Assembly: GCA_017461625.1 (NCBI GenBank)
Contig: JAFTXJ010000017.1
Span: 1-64,000 of the forward strand
Direction: 5' to 3'
From: Clostridia bacterium
Lineage (GTDB): Bacteria > Bacillota > Clostridia > Oscillospirales > Acutalibacteraceae
DNA: 64,000 nucleotides
The notes below the pieces were generated by a model. The model made no database searches. It was not told where the DNA came from and saw only the letters and a list, made by a program, of their open reading frames with translations. The position numbers were made by a program, and so were the translations under genes. Shown one piece after another: positions 53,776 to 61,678 of the stretch. Position 1 is the stretch's first letter, and each line of letters starts with the position of its first letter.

Positions 53776-55047
53776 ATGGACAACAGACCCGTAATGATAG
53801 ATTTACAAAACGTTAAAAAGAAATATGTTATCAGACATAATTTTGAAAAGCCAACCACGTTTTCAGGCAAACTGAAGCTTTTGGCTAAAAGAATTGCTCA
53901 CCCCACCAAAAAGCACGAAACTGAAGATTTTTATGCTCTTAACGGTGTCACCTTTCAGGTAAGAAAAGGTGAAAAAGTAGGAATTATCGGCAAAAACGGT
54001 GCCGGTAAATCCACACTTTTAAAAGTGCTTTCAAGAATCACCGAGCCCAGCGACGGCAGAATTGAGATGCTCGGCAAGCTCTCTGCTATGCTTGAGGTCG
54101 GAACCGGCTTCAACGGTGAGCTTACGGGAAGAGAAAATATTTATCTCAACGGTGCAATTCTCGGCATGACAAAAGAAGAAATAGACTCAAAGCTTGATGC
54201 AATTATTGAATTTTCTGAAGTCGGCAGATTTATTGACACTCCTGTTAAAAGATATTCAAGCGGTATGTTCGTTCGCCTTGCTTTTGCCGTTGCATCAAAC
54301 CTTGACCCCGATATTCTCATTGTTGACGAGGTTCTCGCCGTCGGTGACACCAAGTTTCAGCGAAAGTGTATTGATAAAATGATGAACATTGCCGACAGTG
54401 GCAAAACCATCCTTTACGTAAGCCACCAGATGCAGACAATTCAGCAGCTTTGTGACCGAGTTATCGTTCTTAAAGAAGGTAAGGTTGTTTATGACGGCGA
54501 TGTTGAAAAAGGTATCGAAATCTATACCGAAACGGTTGATGTTGATGCCACAAGCTTTGACCTTACTGACCACAAGCCACGTGGCTCACAAATGGCAGTA
54601 ATTGAAAAAGTTGATATTATTGACAAGAAAACCTGCTCTTGGTTTTATAATGAACCGATAAGATTTAAAATCAAGATCAAAGCCAAAGAGAAGTGCGACA
54701 AGGTTAAGTTATACTTTATAATCAGAGACCTTAATGTTAACAATGTTTTCGGCAAGTCAGAGTCTGCAGAAATCAATTTTTCTCAGGCGGGTAAAACATA
54801 TGAAATTGAGTGCAGTGTGGGCACCACCAATCTCCTTGCACCGGGCAAATACATAGCCGGCCTTGAGCTTTGGAGGGATGATGAAGGCATTGTTACCATT
54901 CATGATATTGTTCCGGAAGTATTTTCTTTTGAAATATTGGGTGAAGACACCGAAAATCACACTGTCCCTCCCCTCGCATGGGATACCAAAATATTTGGCC
55001 ATATGATGGCAGACGAAACTCAGTGCAATATAATTAACATTGAATGA
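53776..55047 (+). CDS. ABC exporter ATP-binding protein with C-terminal glycan-binding domain (Wzt-like)
   Basis: 423 residues. Nucleotide-binding domain (about 1-260) with Walker A GKNGAGKST, signature RYSSGMFVRLAFAVA, Walker B ILIVDEVLAVGD and switch His in LYVSHQMQ. The C-terminal 150 residues form a Wzt_C-like beta-sandwich (PIRFKIKIKAKEKCDKVKLY), which in Wzt proteins recognises the sugar end of the polymer. It powers export with the preceding permease. The ribosome site AAGGA lies upstream of ATG 53776. A glycosyltransferase follows. Confidence 0.92.
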   Translation: MDNRPVMIDLQNVKKKYVIRHNFEKPTTFSGKLKLLAKRIAHPTKKHETEDFYALNGVTFQVRKGEKVGIIGKNGAGKSTLLKVLSRITEPSDGRIEMLGKLSAMLEVGTGFNGELTGRENIYLNGAILGMTKEEIDSKLDAIIEFSEVGRFIDTPVKRYSSGMFVRLAFAVASNLDPDILIVDEVLAVGDTKFQRKCIDKMMNIADSGKTILYVSHQMQTIQQLCDRVIVLKEGKVVYDGDVEKGIEIYTETVDVDATSFDLTDHKPRGSQMAVIEKVDIIDKKTCSWFYNEPIRFKIKIKAKEKCDKVKLYFIIRDLNVNNVFGKSESAEINFSQAGKTYEIECSVGTTNLLAPGKYIAGLELWRDDEGIVTIHDIVPEVFSFEILGEDTENHTVPPLAWDTKIFGHMMADETQCNIINIE

Positions 55048-55088
55048 ATTCAGTTATACACTTGATCTGCTGATGCGGAGGATTATAA

Positions 55089-56114
55089 ATGCCGAAATTC
55101 AGTATAATTGTTCCTGTTTATAATATCGAAAAATATATTAAAAAATGTGTTGACTCTATTTTAGCTCAAAGTTTTTCAGACTTTGAGCTTATTCTCGTTG
55201 ATGACGGCTCACCCGACAGTTGCCCACAGATTTGCGATGAATACACCAAATCCGACAGCCGTATAAAAGTAATTCACAAAAAAAACGGCGGACTTTCTTC
55301 TGCAAGGAATGCAGGGCTTGATATTGCAACAGGGGAGTTTTGCTGGATGGTTGACGGCGATGATTATATCAGCACAGATGCTCTTGAAAAAATCGTACCA
55401 TTCGCCAATGGTGATATTGACATTATAAACGTAGGATTTGTCGCTTTTGACGACGGCAATCTCGCCGATTTCAGCAAAAAACGCACACGTTACAAATTCA
55501 CAGGTCTTGCAGACAAAAAAACAATCTGCGCTTTGGCTGAGCAAGCATGCTCAACAAGATTGCTGACGTTTGTTTGGCGAAACATATACAAAACCTCATT
55601 TATTAAAAAAAATCATCTCCGTTTTGAAGAAGGACTTTGCTATGCAGAGGACTCAGCTTTTAACATGGAAGCCTTTATGAAAGCGGATAAAATATATTTT
55701 GCCGATGTGTTTGTTTATGCTTATTGCAACCGTGCAAGCAGTATCAGCAAAAAGATAACCAAAAACTTCGACCATTCGGTTATACGTCATTTCGGGCTTT
55801 ACGATAAAATCCGTGATGAAAACTACAAAAATTTCTGCACTTATCCAAGTGAAAAGTATTATGAAGATGCAGGAATTTTCACAATAAAAACACTTTATGT
55901 ATACGCATTACTTCACAGGCTTTATTGCAGCTCTTCAAAAAACAACTTCTTTTTATTTAAAAAGATTTCAAAAACCGATATGATCAAAAAAGCCTTCAGC
56001 CGATTTGATATTAACAAAATTAAATCCAAAAGCCTTGAATGGCACATGTTTAATTTTGTAAAGCACCACATGTATTTCACTGCATTTATAATTTACAGAT
56101 TTTTTATATTTTAA
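55089..56114 (+). CDS. Family 2 glycosyltransferase
   Basis: 341 residues. GT-A fold: FSIIVPVYNIEKYIKKCVDS, LILVDDGSPDSCPQICDEY, and the DxD-like metal motif in WMVDGDDYIS. It would add a sugar from a nucleotide donor to a surface polymer, most likely the one exported by the preceding ABC pair. The C-terminal part is basic with several aromatic residues. GGAGG precedes ATG 55089. Third gene of the operon, with a terminator following. Confidence 0.88.
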   Translation: MPKFSIIVPVYNIEKYIKKCVDSILAQSFSDFELILVDDGSPDSCPQICDEYTKSDSRIKVIHKKNGGLSSARNAGLDIATGEFCWMVDGDDYISTDALEKIVPFANGDIDIINVGFVAFDDGNLADFSKKRTRYKFTGLADKKTICALAEQACSTRLLTFVWRNIYKTSFIKKNHLRFEEGLCYAEDSAFNMEAFMKADKIYFADVFVYAYCNRASSISKKITKNFDHSVIRHFGLYDKIRDENYKNFCTYPSEKYYEDAGIFTIKTLYVYALLHRLYCSSSKNNFFLFKKISKTDMIKKAFSRFDINKIKSKSLEWHMFNFVKHHMYFTAFIIYRFFIF

Positions 56115-56119
56115 AGCAA

Positions 56120-56158
56120 ACACTCCGTTGCAGAACTAACTGTAACGGAGTGTGTTTT
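56120..56158. terminator. Bidirectional terminator
   Basis: ACACTCCGTT (56120-56129) and AACGGAGTGT (56144-56153), then GTTTTATTT. It lies between the convergent glycosyltransferase and zinc-ribbon genes. Confidence 0.75.
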
Positions 56159-56639
56159 ATTTATTCCCTTTTTCCAACAGTTCGCAATAATAGAGCTTAT
56201 CGTTTGCTCGGGGTTTCACTGCTTCAATTCTGTTTTGCATCGCCATTTTCTTTTTACCCGAAAGGATTGCAAGTGTTTCCTTTTCGGCAATGACGATTTT
56301 TCCGTCTCTGTCGGTGCAATTCGGATGACATTCTCCGCAGTTCATACAAATGTAAATTCCGCACACGGGGCAACGGGGGCTGTCCTGCGATGTGACCTGT
56401 TTACCGCAGGCATAACAATTGCTGTTATACGGCGAATATACCGGATAATGATAGTTAAGATAAATGTTGCATACGGTCTCTTCCCTCTCGGTAAAATTGC
56501 CGTATTTAAGGCTCATCAAAAAATCTGAAAAAGAATCTTTTGCTTTGAACCAAAAAGCAACAACTCTGTTGCGAAAAACAATTGCAAGAATCAGGCAAAT
56601 CAGCACAACCGTCAGTATCAAAACCTGTGGAACAGACAT
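56157..56639 (-). CDS. Membrane protein with zinc-ribbon-like Cys clusters
   Basis: 160 residues. One N-terminal helix (VLILTVVLICLILAIVF). The soluble part has CYACGKQ, then CPVCGIYICMNCGECHPNC, giving several CxxC pairs typical of zinc ribbons. No family name can be given. The C-terminal 40 residues are basic. GGAGG precedes ATG 56639. It lies 34 bp after the foldase-like lipoprotein gene on the same strand, so the two may be co-transcribed. Confidence 0.65.
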   Translation of the reverse strand: MSVPQVLILTVVLICLILAIVFRNRVVAFWFKAKDSFSDFLMSLKYGNFTEREETVCNIYLNYHYPVYSPYNSNCYACGKQVTSQDSPRCPVCGIYICMNCGECHPNCTDRDGKIVIAEKETLAILSGKKKMAMQNRIEAVKPRANDKLYYCELLEKGNK

Positions 56640-56673
56640 TATAAACCTCCTGCTATTTATTTAAATAGTGAAC

Positions 56674-57558
56674 TCAGCCTACAGCCTCTACCTTATAGCT
56701 CTGTGCTGCAGCCTTAATTTCACCAAGGACATAATCTTTTTTCATTTTAACAATACATTCTGACCTATACATATCATAATATTCGGAAGAATCAACCCTC
56801 TGAACAAGATATATTCCCGTTGAATAGCGAAGCACCATGGTTTCACCATTTTTGCCCTGAGCTACTTTTTTAAACAATCCGTCAGGGTAAGATGTATCAA
56901 AGGCAGAAATAATATGTGCGTTATCTTCAGACTCCGCCATATCGGGGAACTGCTCAACGGCCGAAGCAAAGCTACCGCCCGAACGCACAGATGTTGCCAT
57001 TGTTGAATAATTGTCGGTAATTTTTTTGATTTCGCTTTCACTCATCTGAGCGTCAAACGGAGTGAACGCTGTTTTGGCAGCAAGATAATTTGCATTAAAA
57101 AACGCCTTTACTTCTTGTTCGCTGAGTGCACGCTCACCGTCAGCTCCGTAAAGGAACTTAACCAATGAATTTATCAAGCTCTCATGCTCAAGTATTTCAC
57201 ACAGGGTCTGTTTGCTCACAGAGTATTTTTTATAAAAATCAGAATACATCTGCCAATTCGCCTTAACCTCTGAAGACACAACAACCTTCTCTTCTGCCGA
57301 AAGCTCAATGGAATACTTTTTTATCATCTCTTCCCCTGCAACATACTCGGCACAAAGCTCTTTTGCAAGCTTCTGTTTGTTTTTATCATCGGTGTAGTTG
57401 TAGCTGTTTTCGGCAACTGAAAGAAAATAGCCAAAAACCTCTTCGCTCACCGGGGTAGAGTTAACCGTAAGTGCTGTTTTGTTTATTCCGCAGGCACAAA
57501 AAGACAAAAAGCATATGCACAATGCCGTAACTGCACTGATTATTTTAACTGCTTTCAT
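56674..57558 (-). CDS. SurA/PrsA-type foldase-like lipoprotein
   Basis: 294 residues. A lipoprotein signal peptide (IISAVTALCICFLSFCACG; Cys about 23). An N-terminal SurA_N-like helical region contains VNSTPVSEEVFGYFLSVAE, and a C-terminal region with SYPDGLFKKVAQGKNGE and TGIYLVQRVDSSEY resembles the end of PpiC-type chaperones. A clear PPIase domain is not seen, so it may be a chaperone without isomerase activity. It is extracellular and membrane-anchored. GGAGG lies before ATG 57558. Confidence 0.65.
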   Translation of the reverse strand: MKAVKIISAVTALCICFLSFCACGINKTALTVNSTPVSEEVFGYFLSVAENSYNYTDDKNKQKLAKELCAEYVAGEEMIKKYSIELSAEEKVVVSSEVKANWQMYSDFYKKYSVSKQTLCEILEHESLINSLVKFLYGADGERALSEQEVKAFFNANYLAAKTAFTPFDAQMSESEIKKITDNYSTMATSVRSGGSFASAVEQFPDMAESEDNAHIISAFDTSYPDGLFKKVAQGKNGETMVLRYSTGIYLVQRVDSSEYYDMYRSECIVKMKKDYVLGEIKAAAQSYKVEAVG

Positions 57559-57589
57559 CCTGTCACCTCCGATAATTTATATGATTATA

Positions 57590-58417
57590 TCATACCTCAA
57601 ACGGGTTTTCAACATTTCGTCTCCAATGGAAAAGATATTGCTGAGCAACACCTTCAACACCTTGGGTTACTTCGGGCAAACCTTCGGGATAAAGCTCCTG
57701 CATAATACGCCTTACCCACACATCAACCGGAAAAGCCTCAACCCTGCCAAAACCGTAAAGCAAAGCACATTCTGCCACTTTCGGTCCGACTCCGCTGATT
57801 TTCTGAAGCTCGGCACGTGCCTCGTCCATTGAGGCTGATGCAATTTTTTTAAAGCTGACCTCACCCGAAGTTACTTTTTTTGCAGCGTCAATGATATACT
57901 TTGCCCTGAAGCCTGCACGAAGCGGAGTTAAATCCTCAACGCTTTTTTGAGCTATCACCTCTGCCGACGGAAAAGTGAAGTCACCATCACCAAGGTCATC
58001 ACCCAGAAGGCAACAAAGCCTTGAAATTATACCTTTTATACGTGGAATATTGTTGTTTTGAGAAATGATAAAGGAGCAAAGTGTTTCCCACGGCTCCTGT
58101 TTAAGTATGCGGATACCGGGGTAAGCTTCAATCGCTTTATTAAGCCACTTGTCACTCGAAAGATTATTGCAGATTGCATTATAATCTCTGTCAAGGTCAA
58201 AATATGCCCTCCAGAAAGCTTCGTCGTCATCACCGTAAATGAGCAGGTCATCGCCCTGAATTTCTGCAAAAACACTTTTGTTTTTTACTACGGCATGCCA
58301 CCTTCCGTCATCGCTCTCAGCCCAACGGAAGCTCTGACCGCAATCAAGGGTGAGTGAAAGATCCAAAGGGTGAATTTTGGTCAATGTTGTGACAATTTTT
58401 TCATTTTGAAAGTTCAT
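57590..58417 (-). CDS. 8-oxoguanine DNA glycosylase (OGG family)
   Basis: 275 residues. Repairs 8-oxoguanine in DNA. The N-terminal OGG_N domain has LDCGQSFRW, and the helix-hairpin-helix core reads KISGVGPKVAECALLYGFG with the catalytic Lys in GPKVAEC and the Asp in AFPVDVWVRRIM. This is the eukaryote-type OGG1 form found in Clostridia. ATG 58417 is selected because GGAG lies 5 bp upstream; an ATG at 58474 lies before that site. It lies upstream of the foldase gene on the same strand. Confidence 0.85.
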   Translation of the reverse strand: MNFQNEKIVTTLTKIHPLDLSLTLDCGQSFRWAESDDGRWHAVVKNKSVFAEIQGDDLLIYGDDDEAFWRAYFDLDRDYNAICNNLSSDKWLNKAIEAYPGIRILKQEPWETLCSFIISQNNNIPRIKGIISRLCCLLGDDLGDGDFTFPSAEVIAQKSVEDLTPLRAGFRAKYIIDAAKKVTSGEVSFKKIASASMDEARAELQKISGVGPKVAECALLYGFGRVEAFPVDVWVRRIMQELYPEGLPEVTQGVEGVAQQYLFHWRRNVENPFEV

Positions 58418-58533
58418 TCTGACTCCTGCCTTTAAAAATCTTGTCAAGGGCTTTACAATTAAAATTATTGACAAAGATTTATGAGTTTTTTGGTAGTTTT
58501 TTATACTTTTTTGTCGGTTAATTTTTTAACAAT

Positions 58534-58656
58534 TTATTCACAAAAAAATATGCACAAACGAGTTTTGCACAAGAAAAACACGTAAAATCAAGGGTTTTTT
58601 GAAAAGTTATACACATTTTGCACAGAGTTTTGCACAACCACAAGCCTTTTTGCACC
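58534..58656 (+). other. AT-rich region with DnaA-box-like and TTTTGCACA repeats
   Basis: TTATTCACA (58534-58542) and TTATACACA (58607-58615) resemble DnaA boxes (TTATCCACA). TTTTGCACA occurs exactly at 58563-58571, 58616-58624 and 58628-58636, with a near copy TTTTGCACC at 58648-58656. The whole 58418-58796 gap is AT-rich and non-coding. A replication-related role is a hypothesis; no dnaA or rpmH gene is near. Confidence 0.4.
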
Positions 58657-58796
58657 TTATGACAGGTGTTTTTAAACAAAAATTTTTTTGCGGATTTTGA
58701 CGGTAAAAAAGGTAATTTGTCGTAAGCTCACCTGCATAAAAAAACATCAATCCGCCAACAATATTATCGTAAAAATTTGTGAAATCAGGTGATAAA

Positions 58797-59063
58797 ATGC
58801 TTCAGGGAGTTAACCATCAGGTTGTTGAAGTTACACGACCCGAATGTGAATATTTTGAAAGGGTAATCTTTTTTGTAAAGCCTGAATATTCCTCCGTCAG
58901 CGAAGGAACCCTCCGAGAACGGGCAGGTAAAATTGCAGGTGAGGCAGGTGCACCGCCACCCACCAAAGCAAAAATCAACCGCCTTGCCTCAATAGGAAAG
59001 CTTTTTCTTTCAGCCGCCGTAGGGGCAACGGTCACTGCCCTTGTGTTTCGGTTGTTTTTTTAA
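58797..59063 (+). CDS. Small tail-anchored membrane protein, unknown
   Basis: 88 residues. The N-terminal half (VNHQVVEVTRPECEYFERVI) is soluble; the C-terminus ends in a helix (LFLSAAVGATVTALVFRLFF, about 69-88). No family known to me. ATG 58797 has CAGGTG upstream; a GTG at 58779 lies before it. Its 3' end overlaps the convergent nth gene by 32 bp. The gene lies just after the AT-rich repeat region. Confidence 0.55.
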   Translation: MLQGVNHQVVEVTRPECEYFERVIFFVKPEYSSVSEGTLRERAGKIAGEAGAPPPTKAKINRLASIGKLFLSAAVGATVTALVFRLFF

Positions 59064-59679
59064 AGCTGCAGATTTCAGCCATACAGCATTTGTGGCATTG
59101 CGGCCGCCTTGCTATGCACACTGCTCTTCCGTGGAGAACACAGCGATGACAAAAGTCATTGCTCTCTTCGGGGGGCAGTATTTCTTTTAGCTTAAGCTCA
59201 ACCTTATACGGGTCCTTTGTGTTAACAAAGCCTAAGAGATTGCTTATTCTGATTAAATGAGTGTCAGCAACCACAGCCGGCTTACCGTAAACATCACCGC
59301 AGATGAGGTTTGCCGTTTTTCGACCCACACCGGGGAGGGATGTCAGGTCTTCAATATTATCGGGCACTTTTGAATCAAAACGCTCTATAATCATTTTTGC
59401 CATGGCGATAATATCCTTCGCCTTTGTGTGATAAAATCCGCAAGGGCGAACTATCGCCTCAACATCCGAAAGATCTGCCTGTGCATAATCCTGAATAGTT
59501 TTATATTTCGAAAAAAGCTCAGGGGTAACAATATTTACCCTTGCATCGGTGCATTGAGCCGAAAGCCTTGTTGCCACAAGAAGCTCAAATTCATTTGATG
59601 CATCAAGGGAACATATTGCATCGGGATATTCCTTTTTTAAAGCATTTACCGCAAACAGTGCTTTTTCTTTTATATCCAT
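59032..59679 (-). CDS. nth: Endonuclease III (DNA-(apurinic or apyrimidinic site) lyase)
   Basis: 215 residues. Base-excision glycosylase and AP lyase for oxidised pyrimidines. RLSAQCTDARVN is the N-terminal signature, and the HhH motif LPGVGRKTANLICGDV carries the catalytic Lys (GRKTAN). The catalytic Asp lies in VVADTHL. The 4Fe-4S cluster ligands are in CIARRPQCHKCCMAEIC, matching C-x6-C-x2-C-x5-C. The gene stands alone, with the first ATG at 59679 (AAGGTG site). Confidence 0.93.
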   Translation of the reverse strand: MDIKEKALFAVNALKKEYPDAICSLDASNEFELLVATRLSAQCTDARVNIVTPELFSKYKTIQDYAQADLSDVEAIVRPCGFYHTKAKDIIAMAKMIIERFDSKVPDNIEDLTSLPGVGRKTANLICGDVYGKPAVVADTHLIRISNLLGFVNTKDPYKVELKLKEILPPEESNDFCHRCVLHGRAVCIARRPQCHKCCMAEICSFKKTTETQGQ

Positions 59680-59762
59680 ATAATCACCTTTTGTATGATG
59701 TTAAAATCTGATTACATTGTATCATATTTTTGTTCGAAATGTTTAAGTTTTTGTTAAATGGA

Positions 59763-59791
59763 TTGAAAAAAAATAATATTTATGATATTAT
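59763..59791 (+). promoter_or_regulatory. Promoter of the propeller lipoprotein gene
   Basis: TTGAAA (59763-59768) and TATTAT (59786-59791), 17 bp spacer. It overlaps an ATG at 59782, which excludes that ATG as a start. Confidence 0.55.
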
Positions 59792-59823
59792 CATTTTATA
59801 AAAGGGAAAGGATTGTGATTTTT

Positions 59824-61614
59824 ATGAATCTTAAAAAAATAATCGCAGCATTAATGAGTGTTCTTTTAATTATGCTCACCTTTGCTGCTTGCTCAAACAC
59901 CGAGCCACCCAACAATGAAAAGGAAACCGATACTCCACCCGAAACCCTTGTTATTTCAGGTGAATCCACAGAAGAAGTTACTGCCATTACAGGCAGCACC
60001 GACAAAGACGGCAATGTAATTGACAGCGAAGGCATTGTTGACAATGACGGTCACAAGGTTTATTACACCGGTCACGACACCGATGACGGCAAAAAAATTT
60101 ACACCACAGGCAAAAAAGATGCCAATGACAACATTCTTTACACCCTCAACACCACTGATGACAGAGGCAATCTTATTTATTTCACAGGTAAAGAAGATGG
60201 CGGCAAGCTCGTGCTTGACAAAACAAATGCCGTTCCTGATTACACAACCAACGAAAACTCCTCGCTCAACACCAACTCACGTTACACATCAACATCAACC
60301 GTGAGTTATAAAGCAGAGGATATTAAAGAAAAAGCCACTGACATCAAAAAGAGCTTTTTAACATATTCAGCCTCCAAAGGCGACGATACATTCAAAAAGA
60401 TTATCCCTGCTGAAGACGGCGGATTTATTGCCGTAACCTTCTCAATGACAAAAGAAGGTATGTATAACAAGGTAAGCAAGTCATGGGATAACTTCGGCAG
60501 CATTGTTAAGTTCAGTGCCGACGGCAAAATTGAATGGACTTATTCAGTAGGCGGTAACGGTCAGACTGACCTCAGCGACGTCACTCAGCTTAAAGACGGT
60601 TCAATTGTTGCAGTAGGTTACACACTTGCAACAGACACCGATGCTCCTATGCAGAGCCTTCTCACTTCTTCACTTATTGTTAAAGTAAGCGAAGACGGCG
60701 AATATATGTGGTCTTACTCCTTCCCCGGTGATGAAAATTCAAACGGTGACTACCTTGTAAGCGTTTGTGCAACACCCGACGGCGGATTTGTTGCCGGCGG
60801 ACGTGCTGATTCAACCACAGGCTTTTTCACAGGAACTCAGTCAGACCACTTCAAAGCATTCCTCTTTAAGTTTGACAAAAAAGGTAACGTTGAATGGCGA
60901 AAGACCCTCACCGGTTCAAGAGGTAACACCTTTGAAGCTATTGATGTTAACGAAGACGGCGATATCTTTGCCCTTTGCTCAACCCTTTCAAACGACGGCA
61001 GCTTCACAGCCTTCAAGGGCTACAACAACCAGACCGCCAACACAGTTGTTATGAAATTTGACAAAAAGGGCGGCCTTGAATGGTCAAAGAACCTTATGAG
61101 CTCAGGATTGAGCAAGTTCACGGCAATTGATGCCACCAAAGACGGCGGATGCCTTGTAGGCGGTACATTCTCTATCTATAAGAGAGCCGACGGCAGCTTC
61201 CAGGTAAACTACGGCAAAACTGACGGCTACATTGTTAAATATGATGAAAACGGCGGTGTTTGCTGGTCAAGAAATGTTGCCGGTGCAGGTGATGACGAAG
61301 TTCTTGCCGTTGCCGAAACAGATAACGGCATTGTAATTGTAGGCAAAACACAGTCAAACAACCTTGACTTCTCTGAGTTTGATAATCTCGGTGAATATGA
61401 CGGCTTTGTTATGATTGTTGACAATTCAGGCAAAACAATCTGCACCAACAAAATTGCAGGCAAAGGCAACGATACAGTTAATGACATCGCATTGACCGAA
61501 ACAGGCTTTGCCGTTGTTGGCTGGACCAACTCAACCGACAGCGACTTTGCAGACAACCCTGCAACTGATTGCTTCAGCGGATTCTGCGGAAAATACGATT
61601 TTGTAATCGGATAA
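59824..61614 (+). CDS. Lipoprotein with repeated beta-propeller
   Basis: 596 residues. A lipoprotein signal peptide (LMSVLLIMLTFAAC; Cys about 22) is followed by a Pro/Glu-rich linker and small repeats (TGHDTDDGKKIYTTG and TDDRGNLIYFTG). About six blades of a propeller then follow, each with W-E/D...SADGKIEWTYS-like strands (FSADGKIEWTYS, VSEDGEYMWSYS, FDKKGNVEWRKT, FDKKGGLEWSKN, YDENGGVCWSRN). The function is not known; surface glycan or signal sensing is possible. ATG 59824 is chosen because the promoter lies over the earlier ATG at 59782. A GTG at 59815 is a weak alternative. Confidence 0.65.
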   Translation: MNLKKIIAALMSVLLIMLTFAACSNTEPPNNEKETDTPPETLVISGESTEEVTAITGSTDKDGNVIDSEGIVDNDGHKVYYTGHDTDDGKKIYTTGKKDANDNILYTLNTTDDRGNLIYFTGKEDGGKLVLDKTNAVPDYTTNENSSLNTNSRYTSTSTVSYKAEDIKEKATDIKKSFLTYSASKGDDTFKKIIPAEDGGFIAVTFSMTKEGMYNKVSKSWDNFGSIVKFSADGKIEWTYSVGGNGQTDLSDVTQLKDGSIVAVGYTLATDTDAPMQSLLTSSLIVKVSEDGEYMWSYSFPGDENSNGDYLVSVCATPDGGFVAGGRADSTTGFFTGTQSDHFKAFLFKFDKKGNVEWRKTLTGSRGNTFEAIDVNEDGDIFALCSTLSNDGSFTAFKGYNNQTANTVVMKFDKKGGLEWSKNLMSSGLSKFTAIDATKDGGCLVGGTFSIYKRADGSFQVNYGKTDGYIVKYDENGGVCWSRNVAGAGDDEVLAVAETDNGIVIVGKTQSNNLDFSEFDNLGEYDGFVMIVDNSGKTICTNKIAGKGNDTVNDIALTETGFAVVGWTNSTDSDFADNPATDCFSGFCGKYDFVIG

Positions 61615-61634
61615 TCCGACTATATTATATTTTT

Positions 61635-61665
61635 CGGCACTCTTCCCCCGGGAGGGTGCCGTTTT
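61635..61665 (+). terminator. Terminator after the propeller lipoprotein gene
   Basis: CGGCACTCTTCC and GGAGGGTGCCG arms (some G-U pairs), followed by TTTTA. Confidence 0.65.
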
Positions 61666-61678
61666 ACGAGGTAGAGAT

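Noticed and set aside
58534-58656. Calling this region the chromosomal origin
   Set aside because: No dnaA, dnaN or rpmH gene is near and no skew data can be read from the window; it is kept only as a repeat cluster.
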